The notes below the pieces were generated by a model. It ran no database searches. It was given only the letters and a program-made list of their open reading frames with translations, and had not been told where the DNA came from. A stretch of 64,000 nt of DNA from Aralia elata. Its lineage: Eukaryota > Streptophyta > Magnoliopsida > Apiales > Araliaceae. The DNA lies in assembly GCA_034770075.1 (NCBI GenBank), contig CM068378.1, forward strand, positions 47,644,508 to 47,708,507, given 5' to 3'. Every line of letters begins with the position of its first letter. The first letter of the stretch is position 1. The translations under genes and the position numbers were made by a program. Shown here one piece after another: positions 24,738 through 37,152 of the stretch.

Positions 24738-27657
24738 TGTGACACCCCCAAATCCAGGTACTTAATTCCCACTGCTTTGGTGTTCACTATAACATACATT
24801 CAAAACTAACTACCCAATAAAATAACAATTAAGTAAACTTAGAGAAACATCTTCCCAAAATGGGTTACATCTTCAAACTCTTAAACAATCAAATCCCAGG
24901 TTATCTAAACCTTAATACATCAATGCGGAATAAAACATAAACTAGAATAAGTCTTGTTACAAATAATCATCAAGTAAATAGCAGATCTTTAGCTATTTAT
25001 GCATCTTGCCTTTGCCTTTGCTCGTGGACGGCTCGTCCTACTTTTCTGGCTTAGCTGCAATGTTTAATGCAAGAGTGAGCAAACAACTGCTCACAAGTAC
25101 GATAACAATAACATTTAAATGAAATGGATTTCAACTGAGGAATAATAATTTTCTGAATCTCAGTCAATAAATGATCAAAGTTTAAAAGCTCGTTAGAATG
25201 CTCGATTCAAGGAGAAATAGATTTCAAGATTTAAAAATAATATCTGAGGGTCACAAGACCTCGAACTATGTCCTAGGTTGACAAGTATTTCTACTGTAAC
25301 CTTTAACAGTCATATATACTATGGACCAACATCTCGTACTCAGGGGATCAGCCCTTTGTACAATGTATTGTGCACAAATATTTTAACGTTGTCGCGTAAG
25401 TAATCCCCTATATTAGGGTTGTTCATCTCAGTTTATCGTCTGAATCCATACCAAAAAGGAAATTGTCTTGGAATAAATATAGAAAACATTCTAAGTCTTT
25501 GAAACGCTCATCAACTAAGGACTACCTGAATCAATAAGGGTTTGCTAGTCTAATTCATCAATAGAGTTTGTTCAATAGAAACTATACTCGAAGTTTGAAT
25601 AACAAACAATGATTAGAATAAAGCTTAAGTATATAATCATGATAGTAACCTTGCTTGAATATCAATAAGCTAAGGTCGATAAGCTCGCTCAATATAAATG
25701 AACTTGCATTGAATAATTTAACAAGTTAAAAGAAAGAACAACTTACTCAACATAAAAGTAATAAATTGAGATAAGGAACTTGCCTCAAGCGTAGATTACA
25801 AATTTAAGTACTTCATGATCCTTAAACAACCTAAACATTTAATTGTAAAATGGTAATATAATTAGTCACAAAATTAAAAGCATTCTAAGCTTGCTCTTTT
25901 ATCATAACATCTCATTTAGCAAACCATAATCAACAAGTACTAGTTTAGCAACTATCTTGGAAAATCTTTTAGTCATTTAATACATTAATATAAGTTTAAT
26001 TATGCATTATAACTTCCAAGAAAAGGAAACAAAATAAATTTTTTTTTAACAGTAGTGTTTCTCGCCGGGGCGAGAAAAAGCTTAAGAAAATTGTCGTCGG
26101 GGCGAGAGGATCGCCGAGGCGAACTTTTGCTTAACAAATTTGTCGCTGGGGCGACGTTGTCGCCGGGGCGAAGAAATCAGTTCATTTCTCTCGCCGGGGC
26201 GAGAGACTTGACTGTCGTCTTCCCCAGCTCGCGAATCAGTGAAAACTTAGGCCAATTTGGCCAAATTTTCTGAATTCTACCATCCAGAAAATAAATTAGA
26301 TATACCCAGACATCATATATGATACAAAACATTTACCCAACATGTTTCTAATCAATCTAAGCATTATAAGACACATAATCAACCAATTTAAAACCAAAAA
26401 TTCACTGTTAAAATCAAATATTCAAGTTTTAACCATTTTCATGAAATCAAGCTCTGTAAATTCATTTTTCAACTAATTAAAACCATTCTTCTTGCATTAT
26501 TCATGTTTTTCATCATACAATCATAAACAATTATTAATTAACCAATTAATAACCAAATGGAATCATCAATTTTCATACAACTATGCCATACATGAAATAA
26601 AGCTCTGTAAAAACTAAAATTAAATTCTAAAATATATTTTCATGAATTAAAACCTTCAAATAGAGTTTTAATCATCATATAATCATCACGTAATCATCTA
26701 TTTCACATAGCTATCAATTATAATAAAAAAAAATCACATATTAAACCAATGAATATTTTTACAGAGAACCAAATATTGATATACAGAGAAGGGTATTATA
26801 CCTTCTATTTGATTAAAAGAAAAGCTTGATTAACACTCTCCTTGCTTGAACTTCTACCTTCAATCTCTTCTTTTCAAAATTCACAAGCTATCTTCTTTCT
26901 CAAATTTAACAGAACTCTCTCTTTTCTCTGTAGTTCTTCTTTCTCTTTTCTCTCTGTTCTTCTCTTTTCTTTTTTTTCTTTCAACTGACGTTCTTTTACA
27001 AAATGAAAACTGATATAACTTAAAAATATAAACTGATGATTTTAAAAAAAATAAAAACTGTTGTTTTAAATAATAATAACGTAAAATCCTTAAATTGAAT
27101 CATCAGTTAGGATTTTCAAAAGCCATAAGGCTTTGTTTGGTAAACACTAATAAGAATAACCTATTATTCTTATGTCTTGTTTGGTAAAACACAATTAAAA
27201 TAACTCATTTTTTCCAACCAAAGGTCATAAGGCCTAGTTTGGAAAAACTAAATTAAAACTCCTTTCATTTATTTTACTAAAACATTATAACATATAGTTT
27301 AAAATGTCACACTTCTAATTTAATTGGACTTATTATTAAATAAATTCAATTAAACCTTACCAACTCAAATAATAATTTCATTTAACAAAAACACCAAATA
27401 AATTATATTATTCAAATAAATTATTTATTAACATAAATCATTTATTCAAATAATTCTTTTCATCATCTAATTTAATTAATAATTAAATTAGAATAATCAT
27501 CACAAATCATATTCAAGTAACAATTAACACAATTAACTCAGCATAAACTTATTTCACAATAGCTTAATGAATCATCTATTAACTCAATAAATTAACAAAA
27601 ATATTTATACCACTCAATAAATATTTTTATTAATTCTCAAAAATTGCATTCGTTACA
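24738..27657 (-). repeat. F3 LTR-a, 2920 bp, longest copy (3' end of array)
   Basis: Sense start TGTAACGAATGC at 27657, end GGGGGTGTCACA at 24738. Six GC words of the type TCGCCGGGGCGA lie at 26062-26202. A donor-like AGAAG|GTATAAT is at 26801 and a 7-bp stem-loop at 25075-25094. It retains about 464 bp that LTR-c lacks and about 1470 bp that LTR-b lacks. Confidence 0.92.
26058..26205 (-). repeat. Cluster of six TCGCCGGGGCGA words in F3 LTR-a
   Basis: Words start at 26062, 26094, 26111, 26143, 26160 and 26191. The first sits in the inverted repeat TTTCTCGCCGGGGCGAGAAA (26058-26077) and the last in CTCTCGCCGGGGCGAGAG (26188-26205). LTR-c keeps the cluster (about 45400-45530) with one word fewer; LTR-b lost it. 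Confidence 0.85.
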
Positions 27658-27672
27658 TTTTTCCCTCCTTAA
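27658..27672 (-). other. Polypurine tract of F3 unit 2
   Basis: The sense strand reads TTAAGGAGGGAAAAA immediately before the LTR-a start TGTAACG. Unit 1 has TTAAGGAGGGAAAGA at 38597-38611. Confidence 0.8.
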
Positions 27673-27768
27673 AAGGATTATGTCCCCAGAATCACAACGC
27701 AATTAAAGTCGTCTGTTACATTCTCCCCTCCTTACAAAGATTCTGTCCCCAGAATCACAATACAAAGA

Positions 27769-28760
27769 TTAAACAAATAATTGAGGGTAATTCTGCATCA
27801 TTTGCTCTTCGAGTTCCCACGTTGCTTCTTCAGCACTATGGTTCCTCCAGATTACCTTAACAGAAGGTATCACTTTATTTCTAAGTACTTGCTCCTTCCT
27901 GTCCACTATCTAAACAGGTATCTCTTCGTAAGACAAATCTTTCTCAAACTGTATCGATTCATACTCTATGACATGTTTATAATCGGGCTTATACGGTCGT
28001 AGAACCGATATGTGGAAGACATTGTGAATGTGGCCTAACTCAGGAGGTAAAGCGACCTCATAAGCTACCTCTCCCACCCGTTTCAACACTTCAAAGGGTC
28101 CAATAAACCGTGGACTGAGTTTACCCGTTTTACCAAATCTGATTTTCCCTTTCCATGGAGAGACTTTGAGAAACACAAAACTGCCTACTTCAAATTCGCA
28201 ATTTTCTCGGTGTTGATCAGCATACTTCTTCTGTCTGTCTTGAGCGGCTATTAGTCTGGCTCTTATCACGTTGACAATTTCTGCGGTTTGTTGTACCAGC
28301 TCGGGTCCCAATAATCGTCGTTCACCAACCTCATCCCAGCATAATGGAGTTCTGCATTTCCTTCCGTACAATGCTTCATAAGGCGACATGTCGATACTAG
28401 CGTGATGACTATTGTTGTAAGCAAACTCGACCAAAGGTAAGTGATCATCCCAGTTGCCTTTAAAATCCATGACGCACGCTCGAAGCATATCCTCCAACGT
28501 TTGAATTGTTCTTTCGCTCTGGCCATCGGTTTGAGGATGATAGGCTGTACTCATTCGCAACTGTGTTCCCAAAAAGCTTGCAAACTCCTCCAAAATTTTG
28601 AGATGAAACGTGGATCTCTGTCTGACACTATTGACACTGGAACACCGTGCCTTGAGATAATCTCTTTGACATATAACTTTGCTAGCTGATCCAAAGGGAA
28701 TCTGATTTTGATCGGCAAAAAATGCGCTGACTTTGTCAATCTGTCAACTATGACCCATAT
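27769..28760 (-). pseudogene. F3 unit 2 integrase C-terminal part and chromodomain
   Basis: This is the downstream part of integrase after the F4 insertion. It keeps DRDPRF and [16 protein letters not shown] (the Asp and Glu of the catalytic triad) and the C-terminal [19 protein letters not shown] and [13 protein letters not shown] one-base deletion near 28575 breaks the frame inside the core. After EEIPV a TAG at 27910-27912 stops translation. The next codons (IVDRKEQVLRNK, IWRNHSAEEATWE) are a typical chromodomain, ending at 27769. The chromodomain would direct integration to marked chromatin. The same TAG is in unit 1. Confidence 0.88.
28756..28760. other. Target-site duplication CATAT, left of F4 solo LTR
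   Basis: CATAT here and at 32320-32324 bracket the LTR. The uninterrupted site in unit 1 reads GACCCATATTGTATCATAAC (near 39693-39712). Confidence 0.92.
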
Positions 28761-29717
28761 TGTAATGTCCAGAAATTTTCAAAACATGGTATCAAATTAT
28801 TTTGATATATGAAATTCATTTTATATAATTTTACGAATTTAATTGAATCCATGTGGGTAATATTATTTAATTATATAATTATATGGTCCAATAATTTTCT
28901 CGCGTTAAAGGGGCTCATTAATAAGGCGATTTAAATTTGTGGGCTAATCCCAAGATTTTATTTGGAAGAAGATTAATAAATAAATCCATTTTATTATTTA
29001 TGGATTAAAATAATTCAAATGAGGAATTATTGGTGAAATAAATTTTATTAATTACTTAATTCAAATTAAATATTAAGAGCATAATAATTTTAAGTTGGAC
29101 CATATTTCTTTTATTATTTATTCCAATTGACCCAAAATGATAGGGCTGAGCCCAAATTTCTTTTCATTTTCCTATTGGGCTGAACCAAGTAGACCGGAGC
29201 AAGTATTGAGGAGTAAGCCCAATTGGGTTAAGCCCATCCCTTGTTTTCTTTATCAGTCGGGTCGTACCAAATTGCAACTGGGTTAAGTCCAAGTAATTTG
29301 GGGGAAACAAATTGCCGGCATTTCAATTGGGAATTCCAGCCTAAACCAAGTAGCAACAGAGACGGGAGGAAATTGGGGGAAACGACCAAGCAAATGGAAG
29401 CAACTCAAGCCCTCAAATCAAACTGCCAAGAGACGATCGAAGCCAGTCAATCAATACGAACGGTCGAGTGGTGAAGCCAGCGGCAGCGTGAGCGACCGAA
29501 GGTTGGAGCAGAGAAGGGTGTCGACGACCGAGCGAACACGAACGGACCAACAGTCCCTCATATCCGGCGACGTGACTGGTGAAGCCACGCAGCTCGAAGT
29601 GCTGGCCAAACCCAGCTGGGTTGATGTGAAGCGACCGACAGCCATCTCCCTTCCTACCGACGGTCCTTGACCGGCTAACGAAGGTAATACCCAGCCATTT
29701 GGGGGTAAAGATTTGCC

Positions 29718-29724
29718 TATAAAA
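29718..29724 (+). promoter_or_regulatory. TATA box of F4 LTR
   Basis: TATAAAA in GCCTATAAAATGACC, 118 nt upstream of the conserved mini-exon ATG. The second F4 LTR has TATAAAT at 50748-50754, 129 nt upstream of its ATG. Confidence 0.6.
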
Positions 29725-29835
29725 TGACCCCAAGGCTGCCGAACCCTTTGCTGTGAGTCTCGAATTTAGGGTTCCAAATCTAGGGAAAGGTGAGGAGATA
29801 CAGAGAGAAGAGGGAACAGGGGAAGAGCATCGCGC

Positions 29836-29897
29836 ATGTCCGGCTGGGTTGATTTCTTCGGACGGCGACGACGGACGGCGACTCGAACTACCCGAAG
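29836..29897 (+). CDS. Arginine-rich mini-exon in F4 LTR (candidate, 20 codons + 2 nt)
   Basis: The ATG opens a frame reading MSGWVDFFGRRRRTA, followed after 62 nt by the donor-like CGAAG|GTATAAC. The second F4 LTR encodes MSQDFITYFGRRRRTA at 50877-50941 (65 nt), followed by CCAAG|GTATAGA. The four Arg codons differ at every position of choice (CGG CGA CGA CGG against AGA AGG AGA AGA), yet the protein FGRRRRTA is unchanged, and both exons end in phase 2. This points to selection on a peptide, possibly the spliced N terminus of gag or another protein and possibly a nuclear-localisation or RNA-binding tag. The downstream part is not in the window. Confidence 0.5.
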
Positions 29898-30559
29898 GTA
29901 TAACCGTGAGGGACTGAGTAATGTTGAAATTTTTGCTTCCTTTCTGTGCCGAATGAATTGTTCTGAGTATGGGATTGAGCCAAAACTCTCCTGTATTGGG
30001 ATGATTGTTTTTTACATACTGGATTTGATTGTTCTTGTTATTGAGAATAATTGTCCTCTGTGTTGGCTAATTAGTTTTTTTTTGTATGGGGTTCATAGTT
30101 ATTGTATTTCCATTGGGTTGAAAATCAGACATTAAATTTTAGTGCTTGAGTTTACAAATCTACTATGGTGTTGTGTTGGTTTATTGAACTTAGAACTGGT
30201 ATTGAATTACATTTAGTCGATGTTTGGTTTTGATTGGTTAAATGGTACTGGGTTGACTGTTGTTTTGAAACTTCAGTACACGGAGGGACCTTAAGGTCTA
30301 GGCAATATAGTTCTTGCACTGCAATTAGATCAGTGGTGTTGTAGGAAGCATGCTATGTGTCTGTAATAATGCTTGAACCAGATTATTGTTCCTTTGGTAT
30401 TTAATTTGTGCTGACAGTAAGATAGCTATGAGATCAAACCATGTTGCTGTGCAAACCTTGGAAATACAGGGGAATGATGCACATCATAAGGCAGTACCCT
30501 GCCCAATTTTCTTTGTAGCTGGAAGCGACTTGTTAGATAAAACAAGTATAAAATAACTA

Positions 30560-30970
30560 CTTGCTATTTCAATAATAAATAGCAAATAAGATAATAAGTA
30601 TTTAAATTTGTTAGGATTTGTAACAAAATATATATATATAATTTCTTATTATTTTCGTCGATATACGATAAATAAAGATTATAAACATTTAATTTTCAAT
30701 AAATAGGGTTAATAAAATAAAATAAATTAATAATTATTTATTATCAATGGATAATAAATAAAAGAAATAACTATTTAATAAAGTTAAATTATAATTTCTC
30801 AATAAATAAAAATAATAAATATTTAATTGTTAATTGATAATAAATAAATATAAATAAAGTTAATAATTTAATTATTTATTATTTACCCTTAAATAATAAA
30901 TAAAGCTAATGAATAATTGATTATTGTTTAACTACTATTAAATGATAATCAAGTATGAATAAAATTAATA
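30560..30970. repeat. AT-rich quasi-tandem block in F4 solo LTR
   Basis: Imperfect repetitions of AATAAATAAAnnTTAATAATT types without G/C-rich content. The other F4 LTR has a longer block (about 51640-52390), so this part of the LTR changes length quickly. Confidence 0.65.
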
Positions 30971-31960
30971 AATAAGAAATTTTAACCCACATCTAGAAGG
31001 GGTACTCAAATGGTAGGTAACCATGATTAACTATTGTTTATTTTTTAAATAATAGCTAGAGTCCGTTAACTTAAATTCTGTTTAGCTAATGTTAAATAGT
31101 AAATAGAAAAAAAGAAAAAGAAAAATTTAGATGGTGAATTTTTCCTGTTGAGCAAAAGGTATAGTGAGAGGTGTCAATATACAACTGTTAATTGATAAAT
31201 CGACTTTATCCAATGATAGGTCACTCGAGATCAATTAATTAAAGCTAGAATTTATCTGTAGCTGAGCAAACAGGCAAGTTCCATCTTACTCAACTTTTAT
31301 ATTGAGCAAGTTCCTAACCCTAAACTTCTTACATTATTGCAAGTTCTTCCTTACTCAGTTTTTACATTGAGCAAATTTCTAAGCCTTATGCACTATTTCT
31401 AATTCGTGCAAAAAAAAAAGGTATATATTATTGCAAGTTATTCTTTAAGCTTGAATCTTATCTCCAAGCACGTTTTAAGTGGTCTAATTACTTTCAAAAT
31501 TATTCCACATCTGTATATTTATTGACATTCGTACATTTAAATTTAGAAACCTATAAACCATTCATGGTTAAGTCTGAACCCTTGTTCGGTCAGACAATTA
31601 TGTGGAAATTTATAAAAGCTATCTGAACCAATCAATGGTAAGGATTCTTAGACTGTATGAACACCCCTTTATTTATAGGGGAGTACCCCACGTACCGTAT
31701 ATAAGGTACAAATAGCAGAATTAAATGTTATGCATATACATAGGGTACGTGAGGCTGATCCCCTCAAGTACGTTATTCTGTAGCCAGTAACCAGAGGGTC
31801 AACCAGCTATTGACTCCTCTGGAAGTTATCGTTCAAAGTCTATTTGACTATCAATTATTCTAAAAGTATTTAATGTTCTTGCTTCTGATTATTCTATTGT
31901 TGAAATCCCTTTAATATCCCTTCATCATGATATATCTTTATTGTTGCACTTTAAACTTGC

Positions 31961-31979
31961 TGGGCAAACTCGTTGCTCA
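31961..31979 (+). other. Conserved stem-loop near the 3' end of F4 LTR
   Basis: TGGGCAA-ACTCG-TTGCTCA can pair with one G-U. It lies 340 nt from the LTR end. Equivalent stem-loops are at 20272-20290 (F2) and 25075-25094 (F3), at 354 and 337 nt from their LTR ends. Confidence 0.5.
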
Positions 31980-32319
31980 TTCTTGCTATATCATGACTTC
32001 ATTGCAGCTAAACCCGAGACGTCAGGGAAGAACAAAGGAAAAGAAAAGATGAAATGATAGACTTCTCGTAGCAGACTTTAGATTCATGTGTTAGTTAATT
32101 ACTGTTAATGTAATTTAAACCCTGATAGCTACTTAGGGTATGGATTGTGTAAATGTTTAAGGTTAATCGTATTCTGGGACTAGTAACACCTTGTAATGAA
32201 CAACGTATGATTATTTTATTCCGCATTTTAGATACCATATGTTGTTATAGGTGGATGTTTATGTTGGATCGTGATGACCGGATTCGGGTATTTGGGGACC
32301 CGAATTTGGGGGCGTCACA

Positions 32320-34322
32320 CATATTGCATCATAACCCTTCTGAGTAGTTGGAAGCCCTACCACAAAGTCCATTGTGATATGCTCCCACTTTCATTCTGGT
32401 ATCTCCAAGGGCTGTAACAAACCACTTGGTCGTTGATGCTCCGCTTTGACTCTCTGACAAGTGAGACACTTCGCAACACACTCAGCAACCTCTCTTTTCA
32501 TGTTTGGCCACCAAAAATGTTGACGAAGATCCTGGTACATCTTTGTGCTTCCCTTGTGAACCGAAAATCGTGAACTGTGAGCTTCGTTTAAAATCTCCTC
32601 TTTGATTGCCAATACCGACGGTGCCCAGATTCTGCCTTCAAATCTCAGCAACCCTTCGGTATCAATTTTGTATTTAAGCTCTTCTCCCTCAAGCACTCTT
32701 TGCCGAATCTTATCACATTCCACATCATGAAGTTGCGCTTCCTTCACCCTTTCTACCAAAGTTGGTTGGGTTTCCATCTGGAACAATTTTTCATTAGGCT
32801 CTGCCAGACCCTTCACCTCTAACTCCAATTTAGCCATTTCTGCTACAAGCTTCTCCTGATCAGTTAACAAAAATAGTTTCTCCCGACCTTTTCTACTTAA
32901 AGCGTCGGCAACCACATTAGCCTTTCCCGGATAGTATAGAATTTCACAGTCATAATCTTTGATCAATTCTATCCATCTCCTCTGCCGCATATTCAAATCC
33001 TTTTGCGTGAAAATATACTTCAGACTTTTATGGTCCGTATATATTTCACACTTCTCCCCATAGAGATAGTGCCTCCAAATTTTTAAAGCAAACACCATGG
33101 CTGCTAACTCCAAATCATGGGTCGGATACCCTTTTTCATAATCTTTTAGTTGGCGCGATGCATATGCAATAACCTTACCATTCTGCATCAACACACAACC
33201 AAGTCCTTTATGTGATGCGTCACTGTACACCACAAAATTTCCTGTATCATCTGGTAAAGACAACACAGGTGCTGAACTTAGTCTCTTCTTTAGTTCTTGA
33301 AAACTCTCTTCGCACTTCTCCGTCCAAACAAACTTCACTGATTTCCTTGTTAAATTCGTCAACGGAGTGGTGATTCTGGAAAAATCTTGAATAAAACGTC
33401 TGTAGTATCCTGCCAAACCTAGGAAACTCCTTACTTCTGACGGTGTCTTCGGCTGATCCCAGTTCATCACAGCTTCCACTTTAGTTGCATCCACCGAAAT
33501 CCCGTCTTTATCAATCACATGTCTAAGAAATTGAACACGCTCCAACCAAAATTCGCACTTCGAGAATTTTGCATACAATTTCTCTTTCCTTAACGCCTCC
33601 AATGTCACCCTCAAATGCTCCACGTGTTCTTCTTGAGTTTTGGAGTAGACCAAAATGTCGTCTATAAATACCACCACAAATTTATCCAGAAATGGTTTGA
33701 ACACCCTGTTCATTAAGTCCATGAATGTTGCAGGCACATTCGTTAAACCAAATGACATAACCAAAAACTCATAGTGACCATATCTGGTTCGAAACGCCGT
33801 CTTTGGTATGTCCTCTTTTCTCACCTCCAATTGATGGTATCCACTTCGTAAATCTATCTTCGAAAAATATCTTGCTCCCTTCAGTTGGTCAAACAGGTCA
33901 TCGATTCTTGGCAACGGATACTTGTTTTTAATCGTGACCTTGTTTAACTCTCTATAATCAATGCAAAGACGCATCGACCCATCCTTCTTTTTAACAAACA
34001 ATACCGGCGCTCCCCACGGCGAAACACTCGGTTGAATATACTTCTTATCTAGCAGCTCTTGCAGCTGCACCATTAACTCCTTCATTTCTACCGGAGCCAT
34101 TCGATACGGGGCTTTCGATATAGGGGCCGTTCCCGGTGCAAAATCAATTACAAAATCGATTTCCCTATCTGGCGGTAATCCTGGCAAATCATCAGGAAAT
34201 ACGTCCGCAAAATCCCTAACTACTGGTATCTCCTCCAGTTTTGTACCCACCTTTCGGGTATCCACTATGTAGGCTAGATATCCTACACACCCTTGTCTCA
34301 ACATCTTTCTGGCCTGTACCAT
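32320..34322 (-). pseudogene. F3 unit 2 RT, RNase H and integrase N-terminal part
   Basis: An open stretch of 643 codons (34322-32391) carries RT with [21 protein letters not shown] and [10 protein letters not shown], RNase H with [11 protein letters not shown] and [11 protein letters not shown], the ADALSRK linker, and the integrase zinc finger (HSSRFSVH with [11 protein letters not shown]). It ends at TGA 32391-32393, where unit 1 has TGG. About 70 bp later the F4 LTR interrupts the gene at the VIVDRL-type region. The domain order RT-RNase H-integrase is that of Ty3/gypsy. Confidence 0.9.
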
Positions 34323-35834
34323 CGTCAGACAACTCGTTTGTCTAGGCGACTAGCTGCCATAAAACACTACCTTTGACGGAGTCATAAGGTTTACACACTT
34401 CTTTTGACAGTCAATAACTGCCCCATGGTTGAACAACCAATCCATTCCCAGAATAACGTCAAACTCCCCAAGACGAATTGGGATCAAGTTTACTGTCATC
34501 ACATGACCCTGAATATCTACCTGACAATTCTTGTGGACAAACCTAACAGGAATCACCTCCCTATTCGCAATTTCTATATTCATGGGGTAATCTAATTCTT
34601 CCTGAGGTAACTCTAATTTCTTAGCAAAATCATCGGATATAAATGAACAAGTAGCACCCGAGTCAAACAATACATAAGCATTAACATTATTGACTGGAAT
34701 GATACCTGACACTACATCCTTTGACTGCACAGCATCCTGCACCGTCATATTGAACGTTCGAGTTGTAGGTCGGTTGGGCTGTGCCGGTCCTGTGATAGTA
34801 AGGTTACCTCCACCACCGCTGTTTCCCTTTACTGAACTGGCTCCACCTGTCGTTGCTTTCTTAGGGCACTCCCGAGCAAAGTGATCCTTCGACCCGCAGA
34901 TGAAACATGCTCCTTTCTTTGGATTAGGGCAATTTGGTGCGATATGCCCCTCCTGCCCGCAGTTGAAGCACACCCTCTTACCTTTCAAACAAGCACCCAT
35001 ATGGCTCTTTCCACAGTTGCTACACACCTCCATCTTCTTCTTCTGGTTACCCTGCTGACTTCCCGCAGAGTTACTATCATTCCATTTCCTCTTCTGGCTA
35101 CTGCCCCCATGGCTACCACTTGTCCTGTTTTTACTCTCATTCTTCTTCTTCTTCTGTTCCTGATTGTACTTTGACAGAGCATCACTGCCTCCTTCCACAA
35201 TAATTGCCTTCTCCAGCACCGCCGCAAACGAGTTCAGTTGAAACATTGAAACTCAGCTATACAACCAGGGCTTCAGTCCCTGCTCGAACCTCCTGGCCTT
35301 CCGCTCATCTGTGTTAACCTGATAAGGAGCAAACCTCGCCAACTCGTTGAATCTTGCTGCATATTCAGATACCGACATAGTACCTTGCTTCAACTCTAGA
35401 AACTGTACTTCCATTTGGTTCTGAGCACTTGCCGGAAAATAGGTTTCGAAAAATATCTCCTTAAATCGCTCCCACGGAATAATCCCTTGGCCGCCTCGAG
35501 TCTTATTTGCTTGCCACCAGTAACTAGCTTCTGATTTTAGCATAAAGGTTGAAAATGCCGTCTTTTGGTCCTCGTTGACCCTAGCGACATCAAACACCTT
35601 CTCCATTTCCATAACCCACGTTTGGGCCTCTATCGGATTCATAGACCCTAGAAATTCTGGGGGTCCTACGGCCTTGAAATCTTTGAAAGTCGTGGCCTGG
35701 GCTTGGGGCTGATTAGCAAATGCTCCCGTGAGTAAATCCACCAACTGTTGCATTGGGTTGGCACTGGCTTCTTCTGAGTTGTTGGTCGATCCCTCAGGGG
35801 TCTGTTGACGTGTTGGTTGTCTTCTTGGCGGCAT
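34323..35834 (-). pseudogene. F3 unit 2 gag and protease
   Basis: Starts MPPRRQPTRQQ at the ATG 35832-35834. The capsid-type gag domain has YWWQANKT, YFPASAQNQ and [10 protein letters not shown]. Three Cys/His motifs follow: [12 protein letters not shown], an intact CCHC knuckle [14 protein letters not shown], and [14 protein letters not shown]. The aspartic protease has FDSGATCSF and ILGMDW. Two stops disrupt it: TGA at 35253-35255 (CGA in unit 1) and TAG near 34350 (AAG in unit 1). The product would form particles and process the polyprotein. Confidence 0.9.
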
Positions 35835-36128
35835 CTTACTGTTAAGAATTCTAGTTATTAGACTATTGCTCCATTACTTAAACATTTAATTCTCAACTTA
35901 AACATTTATAAACAACACTTAAACACATAACACATCTGATAAACTTTCACATTTTATTCATTAATTGCTTCAAAATATAATAAAGATAACATCGTGGTTA
36001 ATTACATTAAATCATCTATCCTGACATCACAAAATTCCAGGATTACATCATTATTCTATCCCATTATATAAACTGGGATTAACAACTTATTAACTCATAA
36101 ATTTCATAATAACATAACTAATCATAGT

Positions 36129-36914
36129 CTATGATGACATTCCACGACGCACAGCTTCCTGGCGCTCCTGCTCCATAATACATGTCATCATCCTTCGATC
36201 CATCATATCTGGATAACGATGAACTCGATCCTGAGCTCTGTCTTTCGTGGTGTGAAAAATATACTCCATATCATCAATCTTGGCCTTCTTTGACCTCACC
36301 ACACACTCAACACGATCTGCGTGGTTAGCCTCCCTCAACCAAGCAGTCTCAGCTCGCGCCCGCTTAGCTGACTCCTATTTCAACTCATCTTGGACAATTT
36401 CATTCCTGGCTATCAACTGTCCGCGTCGATACTCAGACTGTGCTAGCCTCTGCTCAGCCTCTGCAAGACGTGATGAAAGGTCTTGAATCTCAGCATCCTT
36501 CTGCTCTAAACTGGCTTGACGTTCCGCAGCCTGTTCCTCTAACTCCTCCTTTTCACTCTCTACATTAACCAACTTCCATTCCACATCACCAAGACGTATG
36601 TCTAGCTCCTCAATCTCGCTGTTCTTCTGCTCCAAAGCAGTCTGTCGCTCAGCCAGTTGCCCCTCTAACCCCTCCACTCTGTCCTGCAACTCTATGTTGC
36701 GATCATACACCTGCTCGTACATCTGAACACCCAAAGTAGATAGTGGTATCTCTGCAGGGTCCTCCTCCTCCTCAGGATCAGTCTTAGGCTCATACTCGTG
36801 GCCTGTAACTGTAATCAATGGGGATGACTCCCTCTGCACTAGCTGCTCATGAACTACGTGAATATCTCGGGGCTCCTCCTCCCTAGTCTGGCTGGGCTCT
36901 CCTCTATCAGCCAT
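36129..36914 (-). pseudogene. F3 ORF0, coiled-coil protein, unit 2
   Basis: A separate frame between primer site and gag. It starts MADRGEPSQTREEE at the ATG 36912-36914. The first 60 residues are acidic and look disordered (PKTDPEEEEDP). From about residue 70 to 250 there is an almost uninterrupted charged heptad-like region (ELQDRVEGLEGQLAERQ and SLEQKDAEIQDLSSRLAE) predicted to be a long coiled coil. A TAG at 36375-36377 (GAG in unit 1) breaks it after 179 codons; the rest continues to GMSS and a stop at 36129. The full length would be about 261 aa. It has no retroviral domain I recognise and is absent from F2. An acceptor-like TTTTGTTGTCAG ends one base before its ATG. Confidence 0.75.
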
Positions 36915-36915
36915 C

Positions 36916-36931
36916 CTGACAACAAAATTTT
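36916..36931 (-). other. Candidate splice acceptor before ORF0, unit 2
   Basis: AAATTTTGTTGTCAG then G and the ORF0 ATG. Identical in unit 1 (44301). The matching LTR donor has been deleted from LTR-b. Confidence 0.4.
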
Positions 36932-37135
36932 AAGTTTTAATTACTAATCGATAATACTCGCGAGCACATAAGTTTGTTATCAAATAAGCACATAGCACAT
37001 AATCATTTTATTGTCTTTTATGAATTTCCGTAATTCATTCCTTAGAACTCGATAAGAGTTTATCACCTCTATATTTTCTATCTTCTAAAAGGCTACTACC
37101 CTAAGGTTTTCCCCACCTAAAGGTTCATAACCTAC

Positions 37136-37149
37136 CAGCTCTGATACCA
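37136..37149 (-). promoter_or_regulatory. Primer-binding site, tRNA-iMet type, F3 unit 2
   Basis: The minus strand reads TGGTATCAGAGCTG, matching the initiator-Met primer core TGGTATCAGAG, three bases inside LTR-b. Confidence 0.85.
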
Positions 37150-37152
37150 ACC

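Larger units (their letters stand above)
28761..32319 (+). mobile_element. F4 solo LTR, 3559 bp, in F3 unit 2 integrase
   Basis: It begins TGTAATGTCCAG, ends GGGGGCGTCACA, and has a perfect 5-bp duplication on both sides. No internal region is present, so it is a solo LTR left after LTR-LTR recombination. A second F4 LTR is at 49795-52738. The end GGGGGCGTCACA and the distal stem-loop are shared with F2 and F3 LTRs, so F4 is also chromovirus-like. It holds a TATA box, a short conserved coding exon, an AT-rich block and a degenerate GAGCAAGTT repeat zone. Confidence 0.93.

Noticed and set aside
24515..24799. 94-codon minus-strand frame
   Set aside because: It crosses the boundary between F5 and the F3 LTR at 24737/24738, so it is an accident of insertion.
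29241..30135. Several plus- and minus-strand frames of 60-106 codons in the F4 LTR
   Set aside because: Overlapping frames in a GC-richer zone. Only the short ATG frame at 29836 is matched by protein-level conservation in the second F4 LTR.
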